Shown here: piece by piece, positions 9,630 to 18,975 of the stretch
Position numbering within the stretch: the stretch's first letter is position 1
Layout: each line of letters begins with the position of its first letter
Source: Catenulispora sp. EB89
GTDB taxonomy: Bacteria; Actinomycetota; Actinomycetes; Streptomycetales; Catenulisporaceae
NCBI RefSeq assembly: GCF_041261445.1
Contig: NZ_JBGCCU010000004.1
Location: forward strand, 124,001-188,000
DNA length: 64,000 nucleotides
Direction: 5' to 3'
The notes under the pieces: model-generated
What the model saw: the letters and a program-made list of their open reading frames with translations, nothing else
What the model was told of the DNA's origin: nothing
Database searches by the model: none
Made by a program: the position numbers and the translations under genes

Positions 9630-10739
9630 TCAGCCGCGGGTGCGGACGTCGACGAACGGGGGCTTCACGACCGTGAACGCCGCCGCCTTTCCGCGCACGT
9701 CCAGGTACACGGTGTCGCCCTCGGTGTGGTCGCGGTCGAGCAGCGCCAGGCCGATGCCCTCGCGCAGGGACGGCGAGAAAGTTCCAGAGGTGACCTCGCC
9801 GATCTGCTTGCCGTCGGCGTCGTTCACCACCATGTGCGCGCGCGGGATCGCGCGGTCCACGGCGCGGATGCCGCGCAGCAGGCGCTTCGCGCCGGCCTCT
9901 CGCTCGGCCAGCAGGACCTCGCGGCCCCAGAAGGCCGGCTTCTTCCAGCCCACGGCCCAGCCGGCGCGCGCCATGTTCGGCGTGATGTCCATCGACAGGT
10001 CCTGGCCGTGCAGGGGGTAGCCCATCTCGGTGCGCAGGGTGTCGCGGGCGCCGAGGCCGCAGGCGCGGATCTCGAACTCCTCGCCGGCCTCGATCAGCGC
10101 GTCCCACAACGCTTCGGTCTTGTCCCACGGCGCGACCAGTTCGTAGCCGTGCTCGCCGGTGTAGCCGGTGCGGCAGACAGTGAGGGGCGCGTCCTGGAAG
10201 GTGGCGACTGCGAAGGACATGTAGTCGTGGTCGGTGGGCAGGCCGAGCTTGGCCAGCACCTCGGCCGACTTCGGGCCCTGAACCGCCAGCACGCCGAAGT
10301 CGCGGTGCCGGTTCTCGATCGTGACACCCTCGGGGGCGGCGGCCTGCAGGCGGCGGACGACCTCGGCGGTGTTGGCCGCGTTCGGGATCAGGAAGACGTC
10401 CTCGGGGCCGTTGAGGTAGGCGATGAGGTCGTCGACCACGCCGCCGGTGGCGTCGTCGCAGCACAGCGTGTACTGGGCCTGGCCGGGCTCGATGCGCTGC
10501 AGGTCGTTGGCCAGCACGGAGTTCACGAAGGCCGCGGCGCCGGGCCCGGTGACCGAGGCCTTGCCGAGGTGGCTGACGTCGAAGACGCCGACCTGCTCGC
10601 GGACCGCGGCGTGCTCCTTGAGCACCCCTCCGGTCTTGCTGTACTCGATCGGCATGTCCCAGCCGCCGAAGTCGGACATCTTCGCGCCCAGGGCGACGTG
10701 GCGGGCGTGCAGGGGCGAGGTCAACAGATCGCTGGTCAC
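9630..10739 (-). CDS. gcvT: Glycine cleavage system T protein (aminomethyltransferase)
   Basis: A 369-residue protein. GcvT transfers the methylene group from lipoyl-bound aminomethyl to tetrahydrofolate, releasing ammonia. The protein begins with TSPLHARHVALGAKMSDFGGWDMPIEY, contains VFDVSHLGKASVTGPGA, DYMSFAV, CRTGYTGEHGYEL and GARDTLRTEMGYPLHG, and ends in the usual beta-barrel domain with IGLALLDR. The GTG start at 10739 was chosen from the conserved N-terminus; the longer open frame upstream is Ala/Arg/Pro-rich noise. It is divergent from pepA with a 255-base spacer. No gcvH or gcvP is in the window. Confidence 0.93.
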   Translation of the reverse strand: MTSDLLTSPLHARHVALGAKMSDFGGWDMPIEYSKTGGVLKEHAAVREQVGVFDVSHLGKASVTGPGAAAFVNSVLANDLQRIEPGQAQYTLCCDDATGGVVDDLIAYLNGPEDVFLIPNAANTAEVVRRLQAAAPEGVTIENRHRDFGVLAVQGPKSAEVLAKLGLPTDHDYMSFAVATFQDAPLTVCRTGYTGEHGYELVAPWDKTEALWDALIEAGEEFEIRACGLGARDTLRTEMGYPLHGQDLSMDITPNMARAGWAVGWKKPAFWGREVLLAEREAGAKRLLRGIRAVDRAIPRAHMVVNDADGKQIGEVTSGTFSPSLREGIGLALLDRDHTEGDTVYLDVRGKAAAFTVVKPPFVDVRTRG

Positions 10740-10994
10740 AGGCCGAGACGATACCCGAGGACGCGCCGTGGCCGGGCCGCGGGCGAGGGCCGCCGGCCGG
10801 TCCGGCACGCCGTCGCCGCGGCCCCGGCCCGCGCGGCCGGTGGTCATCCCGGCGCTTCGCCCGGCATGCCGGTACGGAATACAGTCGCCTAAAGTAACGA
10901 TGACCCGGGTGACGGCCGCCTCGACCGTGTGAATGAAGGGCGACCCCCTTCCCCGCCAGAATCTGCAGATGTCCTAGCGAGAACTGGATCAACG

Positions 10995-12515
10995 ATGACC
11001 TCGATCTCCCTGTCCGCTACCGCGACCGGCAAGGCGGACGCCGTCGTAGTCGGCGTGTACGCCACCGAGACCGCCAAGGGGGTCAAGGGCGTCGCCCTGG
11101 CGCCCGGCGCCGAAGCCGTGGACGCGGCCTACGGCGGCGCCCTGGCCAAGGCGCTGGACCTGGTCGGCGCAGCCGGCAAGGACGGCGAGCTGACCAGGGT
11201 GCCGGCGCAGGGCGACGTCAAGGCGCCGCTGGTCGTCGCCGTGGGCCTGGGCAAGAAGCCCGGCAAGGGCGGGCACCCGAGCACCGACACCCTGCGCAAG
11301 TCGGCCGCCGCCGCGGCCCGGTCGCTGGCCGGCAAGGCCAAGGCCGTGTTCGCGCTGCCGGCCGAGGACGCCGAGCAGGCCGGCGCGGTGGCCGAGGGCG
11401 TGCTGCTCGGCGCCTACGCCTGGGAGGGCCTCAAGGCCCCGCGCAAGGACGCGAAGGGCCCGGTGGCCGAGGTCACGCTGGTCACCGCGGCGGCCAAGCA
11501 GGCCGCGGTGAAGAAGGCCGTGGACCGTGCCGCCACCGTCGCCGGCGCCGTGAACCTGGCCCGCGACCTGATCAACACCCCGCCGTCGCACCTGTACCCG
11601 CAGACCTTCGCCGAGCGCGCGCAGGCCGAGGTGAAGGACGCCGGGCTGGCCACCCTGACGATCGAGGTGCTGGACGAGAAGGCACTGGTCAAGGGCGGCT
11701 ACGGCGGCATCATGGGGATCGGCAAGGGCTCGGCCAAGCCGCCGCGCCTGGTGCGCGTGACCTACCGGCACCCGAAGGCGAAGAAGCACCTGGCGCTGGT
11801 CGGCAAGGGCATCACGTTCGACACCGGCGGCATCTCGCTGAAGCCGGCCAACGCGATGGACACCATGAAGTCGGACATGAGCGGCGCGGCCGCGGTGTTC
11901 TCCGCGACGCTGGCCGTGGCGCGCCAGGAGGTGCCGGTCAACGTCACCACCTACCTGTCGCTGGCCGAGAACATGCCCGGCGGCGGCGCGGTGAAGGTCT
12001 CCGACGTCATCACCATGTACGGCGGCAAGACCGTCGAGATCATGAACACCGACGCCGAGGGCCGCGTGGTCATGGCCGACGCGCTGGCCCGGGCCAGCGA
12101 GGACGGCCCGGACCTGCTGCTGGACGTCGCGACCCTGACCGGCGCGCAGGTCCTGGCGCTGGACCGGTTCTCCGCGGTCATGGGCAACGACGACGACCTG
12201 CGCACCACCATCGTGGAGACCGCGAAGGCCGCCGGCGAGGACATGTGGCCGATGCCGCTGCCGGAGTACCTGCGCGAGACCATCGACACCCAGAGCGCCG
12301 ACATCTCGAACATGGGGCAGCGCATGGGCGGCATGCTGGTCGCCGGCCTGTTCCTGCGCGAGTTCGTCGGCGAGGGCATCAAGTGGGCGCACCTGGACAT
12401 CGCGGGCGCCTCGTTCAACGAGAAGGCCCCGTACGGCGACACGCCGAAGGGCGGGACCGGCGCCGCGGTGCGGACGCTGGTGAAGCTGGCCGAGGACCTG
12501 GGCTCGGGGAAGTAG
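10995..12515 (+). CDS. pepA: Leucyl aminopeptidase (M17 family)
   Basis: A 506-residue cytosolic dizinc exopeptidase that releases N-terminal amino acids, especially Leu, and the Cys-Gly from glutathione-like peptides. The C-terminal catalytic domain contains LVGKGITFDTGGISLKP (metal Lys and Asp), MKSDMSGAAAVFSA, and the family signature NTDAEGRVVMADALA. The N-terminal macro-like domain is Ala/Lys-rich. The ATG at 10995 was chosen from the usual start. In Streptomyces pepA also lies close upstream of the lpd-E2 pair, as here. Confidence 0.93.
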   Translation: MTSISLSATATGKADAVVVGVYATETAKGVKGVALAPGAEAVDAAYGGALAKALDLVGAAGKDGELTRVPAQGDVKAPLVVAVGLGKKPGKGGHPSTDTLRKSAAAAARSLAGKAKAVFALPAEDAEQAGAVAEGVLLGAYAWEGLKAPRKDAKGPVAEVTLVTAAAKQAAVKKAVDRAATVAGAVNLARDLINTPPSHLYPQTFAERAQAEVKDAGLATLTIEVLDEKALVKGGYGGIMGIGKGSAKPPRLVRVTYRHPKAKKHLALVGKGITFDTGGISLKPANAMDTMKSDMSGAAAVFSATLAVARQEVPVNVTTYLSLAENMPGGGAVKVSDVITMYGGKTVEIMNTDAEGRVVMADALARASEDGPDLLLDVATLTGAQVLALDRFSAVMGNDDDLRTTIVETAKAAGEDMWPMPLPEYLRETIDTQSADISNMGQRMGGMLVAGLFLREFVGEGIKWAHLDIAGASFNEKAPYGDTPKGGTGAAVRTLVKLAEDLGSGK

Positions 12516-12606
12516 CGGCCTTGCCGCCAGCCTCACGCTGATCCGAAGCGGTCATTTCCCGGCATGGGAGGTGACCGCTTCGGCGTTCGCGGGTAGGCGT
12601 GTCGCC

Positions 12607-13407
12607 ATGAGCGCGGACGACGGCACCGGTCCCGGCAGATCCGCCGATTCCAGCGGTTCCATCGAGTCCAGTGAATTCGGCGACTCCGGCGACTCCGGCG
12701 ATTCCGCCGCGCATCCCGCGCACGACCCGCACGAAGGGCTCGGGGCGCGACTGAACTGGCTGCGGGCCAGCGTGCTGGGCGCCAACGACGGCATCGTCTC
12801 CACGGCCGGCCTGGTGGTCGGCGTCGCTGGGGCCACCGACACCCAGTCCACGCTGCTGGCCTCCGGCATCGCCGGACTGCTGGCCGGTTCGCTGTCGATG
12901 GCCTCCGGCGAGTACGTCTCGGTCTCCACGCAGCGCGACACCGAGAAGGCCGCCCTGGCGCTGGAGCGCAAGGAACTGGCCGAGTCGCCCGAGGCGGAGT
13001 TCGAGGAACTGGTCGGCCTGTACCGCGACAAAGGACTGACGGAGACCACCGCCCGCCGGGTCTCGCAGGAGCTCACCGCGCACGACGCGCTCGGCGCGCA
13101 CGCGCAGACCGAGCTCGGCATCAACCCCGACGACCTGGCCAACCCCTGGAGCGCGGCGATCGCCAGCTTCGTCGCGTTCAGCGTCGGGGCGATGCTGCCG
13201 CTGCTGGCGATCGTGCTGCCGCCGCACGACTGGCGGGTGCCGGTGACGGTGGTCAGCGTGCTGATCGCGCTGGTCGCCACCGGCTGGGTCAGCGCGCGGC
13301 TGGGGCGGGCGGCGCCGGGGCGGGCGATCGCGCGGAACGTGGTCGGCGGGGCGTTGGCGATGGGGATCACGTATCTGGTGGGGACGCTGATCGGGAAGGT
13401 GGATTAG
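12607..13407 (+). CDS. VIT1/CCC1-family transporter
   Basis: A 266-residue membrane protein. After a Ser/Gly/Asp-rich leader with a GDS tripeptide repeat, residues 45 on show GLGARLNWLRASVLGANDGIVSTAGLVVG, the family's first helix. Then come GSLSMASGEYVSVSTQRDTEKA and a cytosolic Glu-rich metal-binding loop (ELAESPEAEFEELVGLYRDKG), and three more helices. Relatives move iron or manganese across membranes, in yeast and plants into the vacuole. In bacteria the direction is likely export for metal detoxification. ATG 12607 was preferred over an upstream GTG at 12571. Confidence 0.85.
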   Translation: MSADDGTGPGRSADSSGSIESSEFGDSGDSGDSAAHPAHDPHEGLGARLNWLRASVLGANDGIVSTAGLVVGVAGATDTQSTLLASGIAGLLAGSLSMASGEYVSVSTQRDTEKAALALERKELAESPEAEFEELVGLYRDKGLTETTARRVSQELTAHDALGAHAQTELGINPDDLANPWSAAIASFVAFSVGAMLPLLAIVLPPHDWRVPVTVVSVLIALVATGWVSARLGRAAPGRAIARNVVGGALAMGITYLVGTLIGKVD

Positions 13408-13591
13408 GGCGCTGATCCATGGCCAGCGTGCGCTTGACACCGCGTCGGACGAAGGCCCGGGCCCGGACCGCTCGGCGGCGAACCGTTCGAGCACGAGATC
13501 CGTATGACCGGCCATGCGGCCAGTGAACCACCTACGGTGTTGCCCTCGCGGAGTTGCGGCGAACGTTCGACGCGGGGCTGAATAGTTCCCC

Positions 13592-13942
13592 ATGTGGCAC
13601 GAGAAAAAGCGGATCGAGGGTTGGCACGCCGCGGCGGAGGCCGGCGACTCCGACGCGATGCTGCATCTGGCGCGCGCGGTGAAGCACAGCGATCCGGTGC
13701 AGGCGGAGCACTGGCTGCGGTCGGCCGCCGACCTCGGGAATCTGGAAGCGGTCCACAAGCTGGGCCTGGCGCTGTGGCACCGCGGCGAGTACGAGGGCGG
13801 CGAAGACCTGGTCCACCGGGCCGCGCTCGGCGGGTATCAGGACGCGATCGCCACGATGGGCCAGCTCTGCGAGAGGCGGGGCGATCTCCAGGGCGCCGAC
13901 GCGTGGTTCTGCAAGATCGCCGCCGACGACGACAGCGACTGA
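13592..13942 (+). CDS. Small Sel1-like (SLR/TPR) repeat protein
   Basis: A 116-residue protein built of about three 36-residue helical repeats. The pattern A..GD..AM..LA, HWLRSAADLGNLEAVHKLGLAL and VHRAALGGYQDAIATMGQLCE is characteristic of Sel1-like repeats. The sequence runs from the first residues to the end without other domains or a signal peptide. Such proteins act as binding scaffolds; the partner is unknown. The ATG start follows a short spacer after the transporter gene. Confidence 0.75.
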   Translation: MWHEKKRIEGWHAAAEAGDSDAMLHLARAVKHSDPVQAEHWLRSAADLGNLEAVHKLGLALWHRGEYEGGEDLVHRAALGGYQDAIATMGQLCERRGDLQGADAWFCKIAADDDSD

Positions 13943-14171
13943 GCGGGCGCGGAGCGCGGGCGGATGGCAGAGGGTCGACGGATGGCGTCGGCACGCGCGG
14001 GCGGCGACCCGCTGCGCCGTCTGGACAATTGCGCCTCAGCCCACAACCGGCTCACGCAATCCGCAGCACGCCGCCCCTCCTCGGCATCGCGCTAAGTCGC
14101 GCTGCGCCGGCCACACTCCGCCGCCGCGCAATGCCTCGCGCCGCCCGCGCCGGGCCGCCCCGCCCCGCGCC

Positions 14172-14546
14172 TCAGACCCCGTCCAAGCGCCGCTTGTCCT
14201 CCTCGGCGCGCTTGCGCGTCCAGTCCCGCATGCGCTGCGGGTAGCCGACCACGTCGGCGTCGTAAGCGGGAATCCCCAGCGCCCGCGCCAGCGCGTGCGC
14301 CTGTTGCGGGCTGCGCACGCGGCGCCGTGTCCACTCCCCGGACGCCGCGATGAAGACCACTGTGGTGTCGGTCACAGCGGTGCGCGGCTCTATGTACGCC
14401 TCGACGCCGACGCGGCTGCGGGCGAACTCGCTCAGGTGCGCTTCCGCCGCAGCCAGTTCCTCAGTGGATCTCCTGCTGGGCGGCGGGGCGGTCGGTCCGG
14501 GTGCCGGAGTGGACAGGCTGGGGCGGCGTCGGCGGAACAGGGGCAT
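14172..14546 (-). CDS. Small conserved basic protein divergent from lpd
   Basis: A 124-residue protein starting MPLFRRRRPSL, with GGGAG six bases upstream of the ATG at 14546. After a Pro-rich leader there is a helical segment (EELAAAEAHLSEFARSRVGVEAYIEPRTA), then a strand-rich part (TTVVFIAASGEWTRRRV) and a basic C-terminus (RMRDWTRKRAEEDKRRLDGV). No signal peptide or known catalytic motif is seen. A gene of this kind beside lpd is familiar from streptomycetes, where it is annotated without a function. Confidence 0.75.
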   Translation of the reverse strand: MPLFRRRRPSLSTPAPGPTAPPPSRRSTEELAAAEAHLSEFARSRVGVEAYIEPRTAVTDTTVVFIAASGEWTRRRVRSPQQAHALARALGIPAYDADVVGYPQRMRDWTRKRAEEDKRRLDGV

Positions 14547-14759
14547 AACCACTCCCGGAAGATCGTTGCTCCCTCTGGCCGGGCCGTGGGGCTCGGCGAA
14601 AGTCGGGTCCGCACGCGGACTAGACTGGCTTTCCGGTCGTGGATGCGCTACCCGCGACTCCGCGTCCGTCCGTTTGCTGACCCTTCCACAGCAGTGTGTC
14701 AGTGTGGGGCGGAACCGGACCGGTGAATGCGACAGCAGGCAGCGAGAAGAGGAACGCAC

Positions 14760-16142
14760 GTGGCAGGCGACAACCAGTTCGACTTGGTCATCCTCGGCGG
14801 CGGCTCGGGCGGCTACGCCTGTGCTTTCCGGGCGGCGGACCTCGGGATGAGCGTGGCGCTCATCGAGAAGGCCGAGGTCGGCGGGACCTGTCTGCACCGG
14901 GGCTGCATCCCCACCAAGGCGCTGCTGCACGCCGGCGAGATCGCGGACAACACCCGCGAGGCCGCGCAGTTCGGCGTCGCGGCCACCTTCCAGGGCATCG
15001 ACATGGCCGCCGTGAACTCCTACAAGGACGGCGTCGTCGGCCAGCTCTACAAGGGCCTGCAGGGCATTGTGAAGGCCCGCAAGATCGAGTTCATCGCCGG
15101 CGAGGGCCGCCTGGTCTCGGCGAACACGGTGCAGGTCAACGGCCAGAACGTGACCGGCAAGAACGTGGTGCTGGCGACCGGCTCGGTGCCGAAGTCGCTG
15201 CCCGGCCTGGAGATCGACGGCAACCGCGTCATCTCCAGCGACCACGCGCTCAAGCTCGACTACGTCCCGGCCTCCGCGATCATCCTCGGCGGCGGCGTCA
15301 TCGGCTGCGAGTTCGCCTCGGTGTGGAAGTCCTTCGGGACCGACGTCACCATCATCGAGGGCCTGCCGCACCTGGTCCCGCTGGAGGACGAGAACTCCTC
15401 CAAGCTGCTGGAGCGCGCCTTCCGCCGCCGCGGCATCAAGTACGAGCTGGGCAACTTCTTCTCGGGCGTCGAGTACACCGAGAACGGCGTCCGTGCCTCC
15501 ATCGCCAACGGCAAGACCGTCGAGGCCGACCTGATGCTGGTGGCCGTCGGCCGCGGCCCGGTCTCCGCGGGCCTGGGCTACGAGGAGGCCGGGGTCGCGA
15601 TGGACCGCGGCTACGTCAAGGTCGACCAGTACTGCCGTACCTCGGTCCCCGGCGTCTACGCCGTCGGCGACCTGATCCCGACCCTGCAGCTGGCGCACGT
15701 CGGCTTCGCCGAGGGCATCCTGGTCGCCGAGCACATCGCCGGCCTGAACCCCGCGCCGATCGACTACGACGGCGTGCCGCGCGTCACCTACTCCCACCCC
15801 GAGGTCGCCTCGATGGGTCTGACCGAGGCGCAGGCCAAGGCCAGGCACGGTGACACCGGTGTGAAGACGTTCAACTACGACCTCGCCGGCAACGGCAAGA
15901 GCAAGATCCTGAAGACCTCGGGCCAGGTGAAGGTGGTCCAGCAGGTCGACGGCCCGGTGCTCGGCGTCCACATGGTGGGCGACCGGATGGGTGAACTCGT
16001 CGGCGAGGCCCAGTTGATCTTCAACTGGGAGGCGCTGCCGCAGGAGGTCGCCCAGCTCGTGCACGCGCACCCGACGCAGACCGAGGCGCTGGGCGAGGCC
16101 ATGATGGCCCTGGCCGGCAAGCCGCTCCACGTCCACGACTGA
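14760..16142 (+). CDS. lpdA: Dihydrolipoamide dehydrogenase (E3)
   Basis: A 460-residue FAD flavoprotein that reoxidises the dihydrolipoyl groups of 2-oxoacid dehydrogenase complexes and passes electrons to NAD+. FAD motif GGGSGG (13-18) precedes the redox disulfide GGTCLHRGCIP (C44, C49). The NAD motif is GGGVIGCEFASVW, the second FAD motif is GVYAVGDLIPT, and the C-terminal active-site His/Glu is in HAHPTQTEALGE. The GTG at 14760 has AAGAGGAA upstream and fits the family start. The E2 gene follows 92 bases later on the same strand. Confidence 0.95.
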   Translation: MAGDNQFDLVILGGGSGGYACAFRAADLGMSVALIEKAEVGGTCLHRGCIPTKALLHAGEIADNTREAAQFGVAATFQGIDMAAVNSYKDGVVGQLYKGLQGIVKARKIEFIAGEGRLVSANTVQVNGQNVTGKNVVLATGSVPKSLPGLEIDGNRVISSDHALKLDYVPASAIILGGGVIGCEFASVWKSFGTDVTIIEGLPHLVPLEDENSSKLLERAFRRRGIKYELGNFFSGVEYTENGVRASIANGKTVEADLMLVAVGRGPVSAGLGYEEAGVAMDRGYVKVDQYCRTSVPGVYAVGDLIPTLQLAHVGFAEGILVAEHIAGLNPAPIDYDGVPRVTYSHPEVASMGLTEAQAKARHGDTGVKTFNYDLAGNGKSKILKTSGQVKVVQQVDGPVLGVHMVGDRMGELVGEAQLIFNWEALPQEVAQLVHAHPTQTEALGEAMMALAGKPLHVHD

Positions 16143-16234
16143 TAAGCCTGCTGTATGGACACCGCAGGACACAGCCTGCGGAAAACCCTGAGAATTCTGC
16201 ACGGAATGTTCTGCGAAGGAGATAGAGAGCGCTC

Positions 16235-18196
16235 ATGTCGGTCTCAGTAGTTCTGCCCGCGATGGGTGAGTCGGTCACCGAGGCCACCATCACCCGCTGG
16301 CTGAAGAAGGAAGGCGACCGGGTCGAGGTCGACGAGCCGCTGCTCGAAGTCTCCACCGACAAGGTCGACACCGAGATCCCGTCCCCGGCGGCCGGCTTCC
16401 TGGTGTCGATCAAGGTCGGCGAGGACGAGACGGTCGAGGTCGGCGCGGAGCTGGCGGTCATCGGGGACACCGCGGACGCCGCTCCGGCGGCTCCGGCCGC
16501 GGCCGCTCCGGCTGCCGCCCCGGCTCCGGCCCCTGCTGCTCCCGCCCCGGCCCCCGCCGCTGCACCGGCCCCCGCGCCGGCTCCGGCTCCGGTCGCCGCC
16601 CCGGCTCCCGCGCCGGTCGCCGCCGCCCCGGCCCCCGCTGCCGCCGCTGCCGCCCCGGCCGCCCCGGCGGCCCCGGCCGGCGGTGCCGCCGCCGGCACCC
16701 CGGTGTTCCTGCCGGCGATGGGCGAGTCGGTCACCGAGGCGACCGTCACGCGCTGGCTGAAGGCCGTCGGCGACACCGTGGCCGTGGACGAGCCGCTGCT
16801 GGAGGTCTCGACGGACAAGGTCGACACCGAGGTGCCCTCGCCGGTGGCCGGTGTGCTGCTGGCGATCAACGTCGCCGAGGACGAGACCATCGACATCGGC
16901 GCGCAGCTGGCCGTGGTCGGCGCCCCGGGTGCCGCCGCGCCGGCCGCTCCGGCTCCGGCCGCCGCGCCCGCCGCCCCGGTCGCGCCGCCGGCGCCCGCTC
17001 CGGCTCCGGCCACCCCGCCGGTCGCTCCCCCGGCGCCCGCGCCGCTGCCGGCGACCCCGCCGGTCGCGCCGCCGGCTCCGGCTCCGGTCGCGCCGGCCCC
17101 GGCCGTCGCCGCCACGCCGTCGTTCACCGCGACCGCCCCGGCCCCGGCCCCCGCCGCCCAGGCGCCCGCTCCGGCCCCGGCCGGCGAGTTCCGCCCCGGC
17201 ACCCCGGCGGTCGTCGCGCAGGCCACCACCGCGGCCCGCATCGACGCCCCCGGCGCCGGCTCCGAGCCGGCTGCGGCCTACGTCACCCCGCTGGTCCGCA
17301 AGCTGGCCGCCGAGCACGGCGTGGACCTGGCGAGCGTCACCGGCACCGGGGTCGGCGGCCGGATCCGCAAGCAGGACGTGATCGACGCGGCCAAGGCCAA
17401 GCCGGCTCCCGCCGCCGCACCCGCAGCCTCGGCTTCGGCCCCGGCCGCCAAGGCCCCGGTCAGCCCGAGCCCGCTGCGCGGCCGCACCGAGAAGCTGACC
17501 CGGATGCGTGCGCTGATCGCCAAGCGCATGCTCGAGTCGCTGCAGACCTCGGCGCAGCTGACCACCGTGGTCGAGGTGGACGTCACCAACGTCGCCCGCC
17601 TGCGGGCCCGCGCCAAGAGCGAGTTCGAGGCGCGCGAGGGCGTGAAGCTGTCGTTCATGCCGTTCTTCGCGCTGTCCGCGATCGAGGCGCTCAAGCAGCA
17701 CCCGAACCTCAACGCGGTCATCGACACCGAGGCTGGCACGGTCACGTACCACGACTACGAGAACCTGGCCATCGCGGTGGACAGCGAGAAGGGCCTGATG
17801 ACCCCGGTCATCAAGAACGCCGGCGACCTGAACCTGGCGGGCCTGGCCCGCGGGATCGCGGACCTGGCCGAGCGGACCCGCACCAACAAGGTCCTGCCCG
17901 ACGAGCTGGCCGGCGGCACGTTCACGCTGACCAACACCGGCAGCCGCGGCGCGCTGTTCGACACCCCGATCCTGAACCAGCCGCAGGTCGGCATCCTGGG
18001 CACCGGCGCGGTCGTGAAGCGCCCGGCGGTCATCAACGACCCCGACCTCGGCGAGGTCATCGCGGTGCGCTCGATGGTGTACCTGGCGCTGACCTACGAC
18101 CACCGGCTGGTGGACGGCGCCGACGCGGCCCGATTCCTGGTCACGATCAAGGAGCGGCTGGAAGAGGGCAAGTTCGAGGCCGACCTCGGGCTGTAG
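16235..18196 (+). CDS. sucB: Dihydrolipoamide acyltransferase (2-oxoacid dehydrogenase E2) with two lipoyl domains
   Basis: A 653-residue protein. Two lipoyl domains with lipoylated Lys in TDKVDTE (K43 and K195) are separated by long Ala/Pro linkers. An E3/E1-binding domain (about 350-385, [22 protein letters not shown]) precedes the catalytic domain (about 415-653), which has the active-site motif DHRLVDGAD (His about 623). E2 transfers acyl groups from lipoyl to CoA as the core of the complex. In actinobacteria one such E2 serves both pyruvate and 2-oxoglutarate dehydrogenase, so the symbol sucB is conventional. A strong GAAGGAGATAGAG ribosome binding site precedes the ATG. No E1 gene is in the window. 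Confidence 0.93.
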   Translation: MSVSVVLPAMGESVTEATITRWLKKEGDRVEVDEPLLEVSTDKVDTEIPSPAAGFLVSIKVGEDETVEVGAELAVIGDTADAAPAAPAAAAPAAAPAPAPAAPAPAPAAAPAPAPAPAPVAAPAPAPVAAAPAPAAAAAAPAAPAAPAGGAAAGTPVFLPAMGESVTEATVTRWLKAVGDTVAVDEPLLEVSTDKVDTEVPSPVAGVLLAINVAEDETIDIGAQLAVVGAPGAAAPAAPAPAAAPAAPVAPPAPAPAPATPPVAPPAPAPLPATPPVAPPAPAPVAPAPAVAATPSFTATAPAPAPAAQAPAPAPAGEFRPGTPAVVAQATTAARIDAPGAGSEPAAAYVTPLVRKLAAEHGVDLASVTGTGVGGRIRKQDVIDAAKAKPAPAAAPAASASAPAAKAPVSPSPLRGRTEKLTRMRALIAKRMLESLQTSAQLTTVVEVDVTNVARLRARAKSEFEAREGVKLSFMPFFALSAIEALKQHPNLNAVIDTEAGTVTYHDYENLAIAVDSEKGLMTPVIKNAGDLNLAGLARGIADLAERTRTNKVLPDELAGGTFTLTNTGSRGALFDTPILNQPQVGILGTGAVVKRPAVINDPDLGEVIAVRSMVYLALTYDHRLVDGADAARFLVTIKERLEEGKFEADLGL

Positions 18197-18212
18197 CGCT
18201 CACGAGCTCATA

Positions 18213-18248
18213 GAAACTGCCCCGGTCCGTGTGGACCGGGGCAGTTTC
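18213..18248. terminator. Bidirectional hairpin between the E2 gene and rpsD
   Basis: A perfect 16-bp stem (GAAACTGCCCCGGTCC at 18213-18228 with its complement at 18233-18248) closes a four-base loop. It lies between convergent genes and can serve both strands. Confidence 0.85.
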
Positions 18249-18253
18249 GTGTC

Positions 18254-18868
18254 TCAGCGCGAGTAGAACTCGACCAGCAGCTGCTCGTCGAACGGCACCG
18301 GCACCTCGGCCCGCTTCGGCTCGTGGGTCAGCAGCACCGCGAGCTCGTCCCGGCGCACGTCCAGGTAGGCGGCGGTCCGCTCGTCGGCGTACTGGCCGGC
18401 CGCGGCGGCCTGGAACGCCGGCATCAGGCGCGACTTCGCGCGCACCGCGACCACCTGGCCGGGCCGCACGGCGTAGGAGGGGATGTCCACCTTCGCACCG
18501 TCCACGGTCACGTGGCCGTGGTTCACGAACTGGCGCGCCGCGTAGATCGACGGCGCGAGGCCGGCCCGCAACACCACCGTGGCCAGCCGCGACTCCAGGG
18601 CGGCGATGACGTTCTCGCCGGCCCGCCCGGAGCGCCGCCGGTTCTTGTCGAACAAGGTCCGCAGCTGCCGCTCGGACAGGTCGTAGTACCAGCGGATCTT
18701 CTGCTTCTCGGCCAGCTGGCGGCCGTAGTCGCTCTGCTTCCCGGCGCGCGGGCCGGCCGCGTGCTGCCCCGGGGGCAGCGGACGGCGCACCATCACGCGC
18801 TCGGCCTTGGCCGTCAGCGGCACCCCGGCCCGGCGGGACCGGCGCACCTTGGGGCCTGTGTACCTCAT
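18254..18868 (-). CDS. rpsD: Ribosomal protein S4, divergent zinc-free paralogue type
   Basis: A 204-residue protein. It has the S4 N-terminal domain (RYTGPKVRRSRRAGVPLT, RRPLPPGQHA, SDYGRQLAEKQKIRWYYDLSERQ) followed by the S4 RNA-binding module at about 92-150 (ESRLATVVLRAG, ARQFVNHGHVTVDGAKVDIPSY) and the ending DEQLLVEFYSR. There are no cysteines, so the N-terminal zinc site of the C+ form is absent. S4 nucleates 30S assembly by binding 16S rRNA. The N-terminus differs from the main Streptomyces S4 as I recall it (which begins NQSRPKVKKSRALG), so this may be a second copy. It is not in a ribosomal operon and stands alone behind an iron box. AAGGTGA precedes the ATG. Confidence 0.9.
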   Translation of the reverse strand: MRYTGPKVRRSRRAGVPLTAKAERVMVRRPLPPGQHAAGPRAGKQSDYGRQLAEKQKIRWYYDLSERQLRTLFDKNRRRSGRAGENVIAALESRLATVVLRAGLAPSIYAARQFVNHGHVTVDGAKVDIPSYAVRPGQVVAVRAKSRLMPAFQAAAAGQYADERTAAYLDVRRDELAVLLTHEPKRAEVPVPFDEQLLVEFYSR

Positions 18869-18901
18869 GAATCACCTTGCTTCTGTCGTCTCGTCTCCAA
18901 C

Positions 18902-18920
18902 TTAGGTTAGCCTAACTTAA
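18902..18920. promoter_or_regulatory. Iron box (DtxR/IdeR/DmdR-type operator)
   Basis: TTAGGTTAGCCTAACTTAA is a 19-base palindrome with one mismatch between the arms. It matches the actinobacterial iron-regulator consensus TTAGGTTAGGCTNACCTAA closely. It lies 34-52 bases before the rpsD start and 56-74 bases before the divergent epimerase-like gene at 18976, so it could control either or both. Confidence 0.8.
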
Positions 18921-18975
18921 CTTCGGAGCGACCCGCCTCCCGGGATGGCGAGGATCACAGGTCTATGCTGCTGAT

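Noticed and set aside
16520-17250. Possible separate repeats or mobile element in the E2 gene
   Set aside because: The Ala/Pro-coding repetition is the ordinary flexible linker between lipoyl domains.
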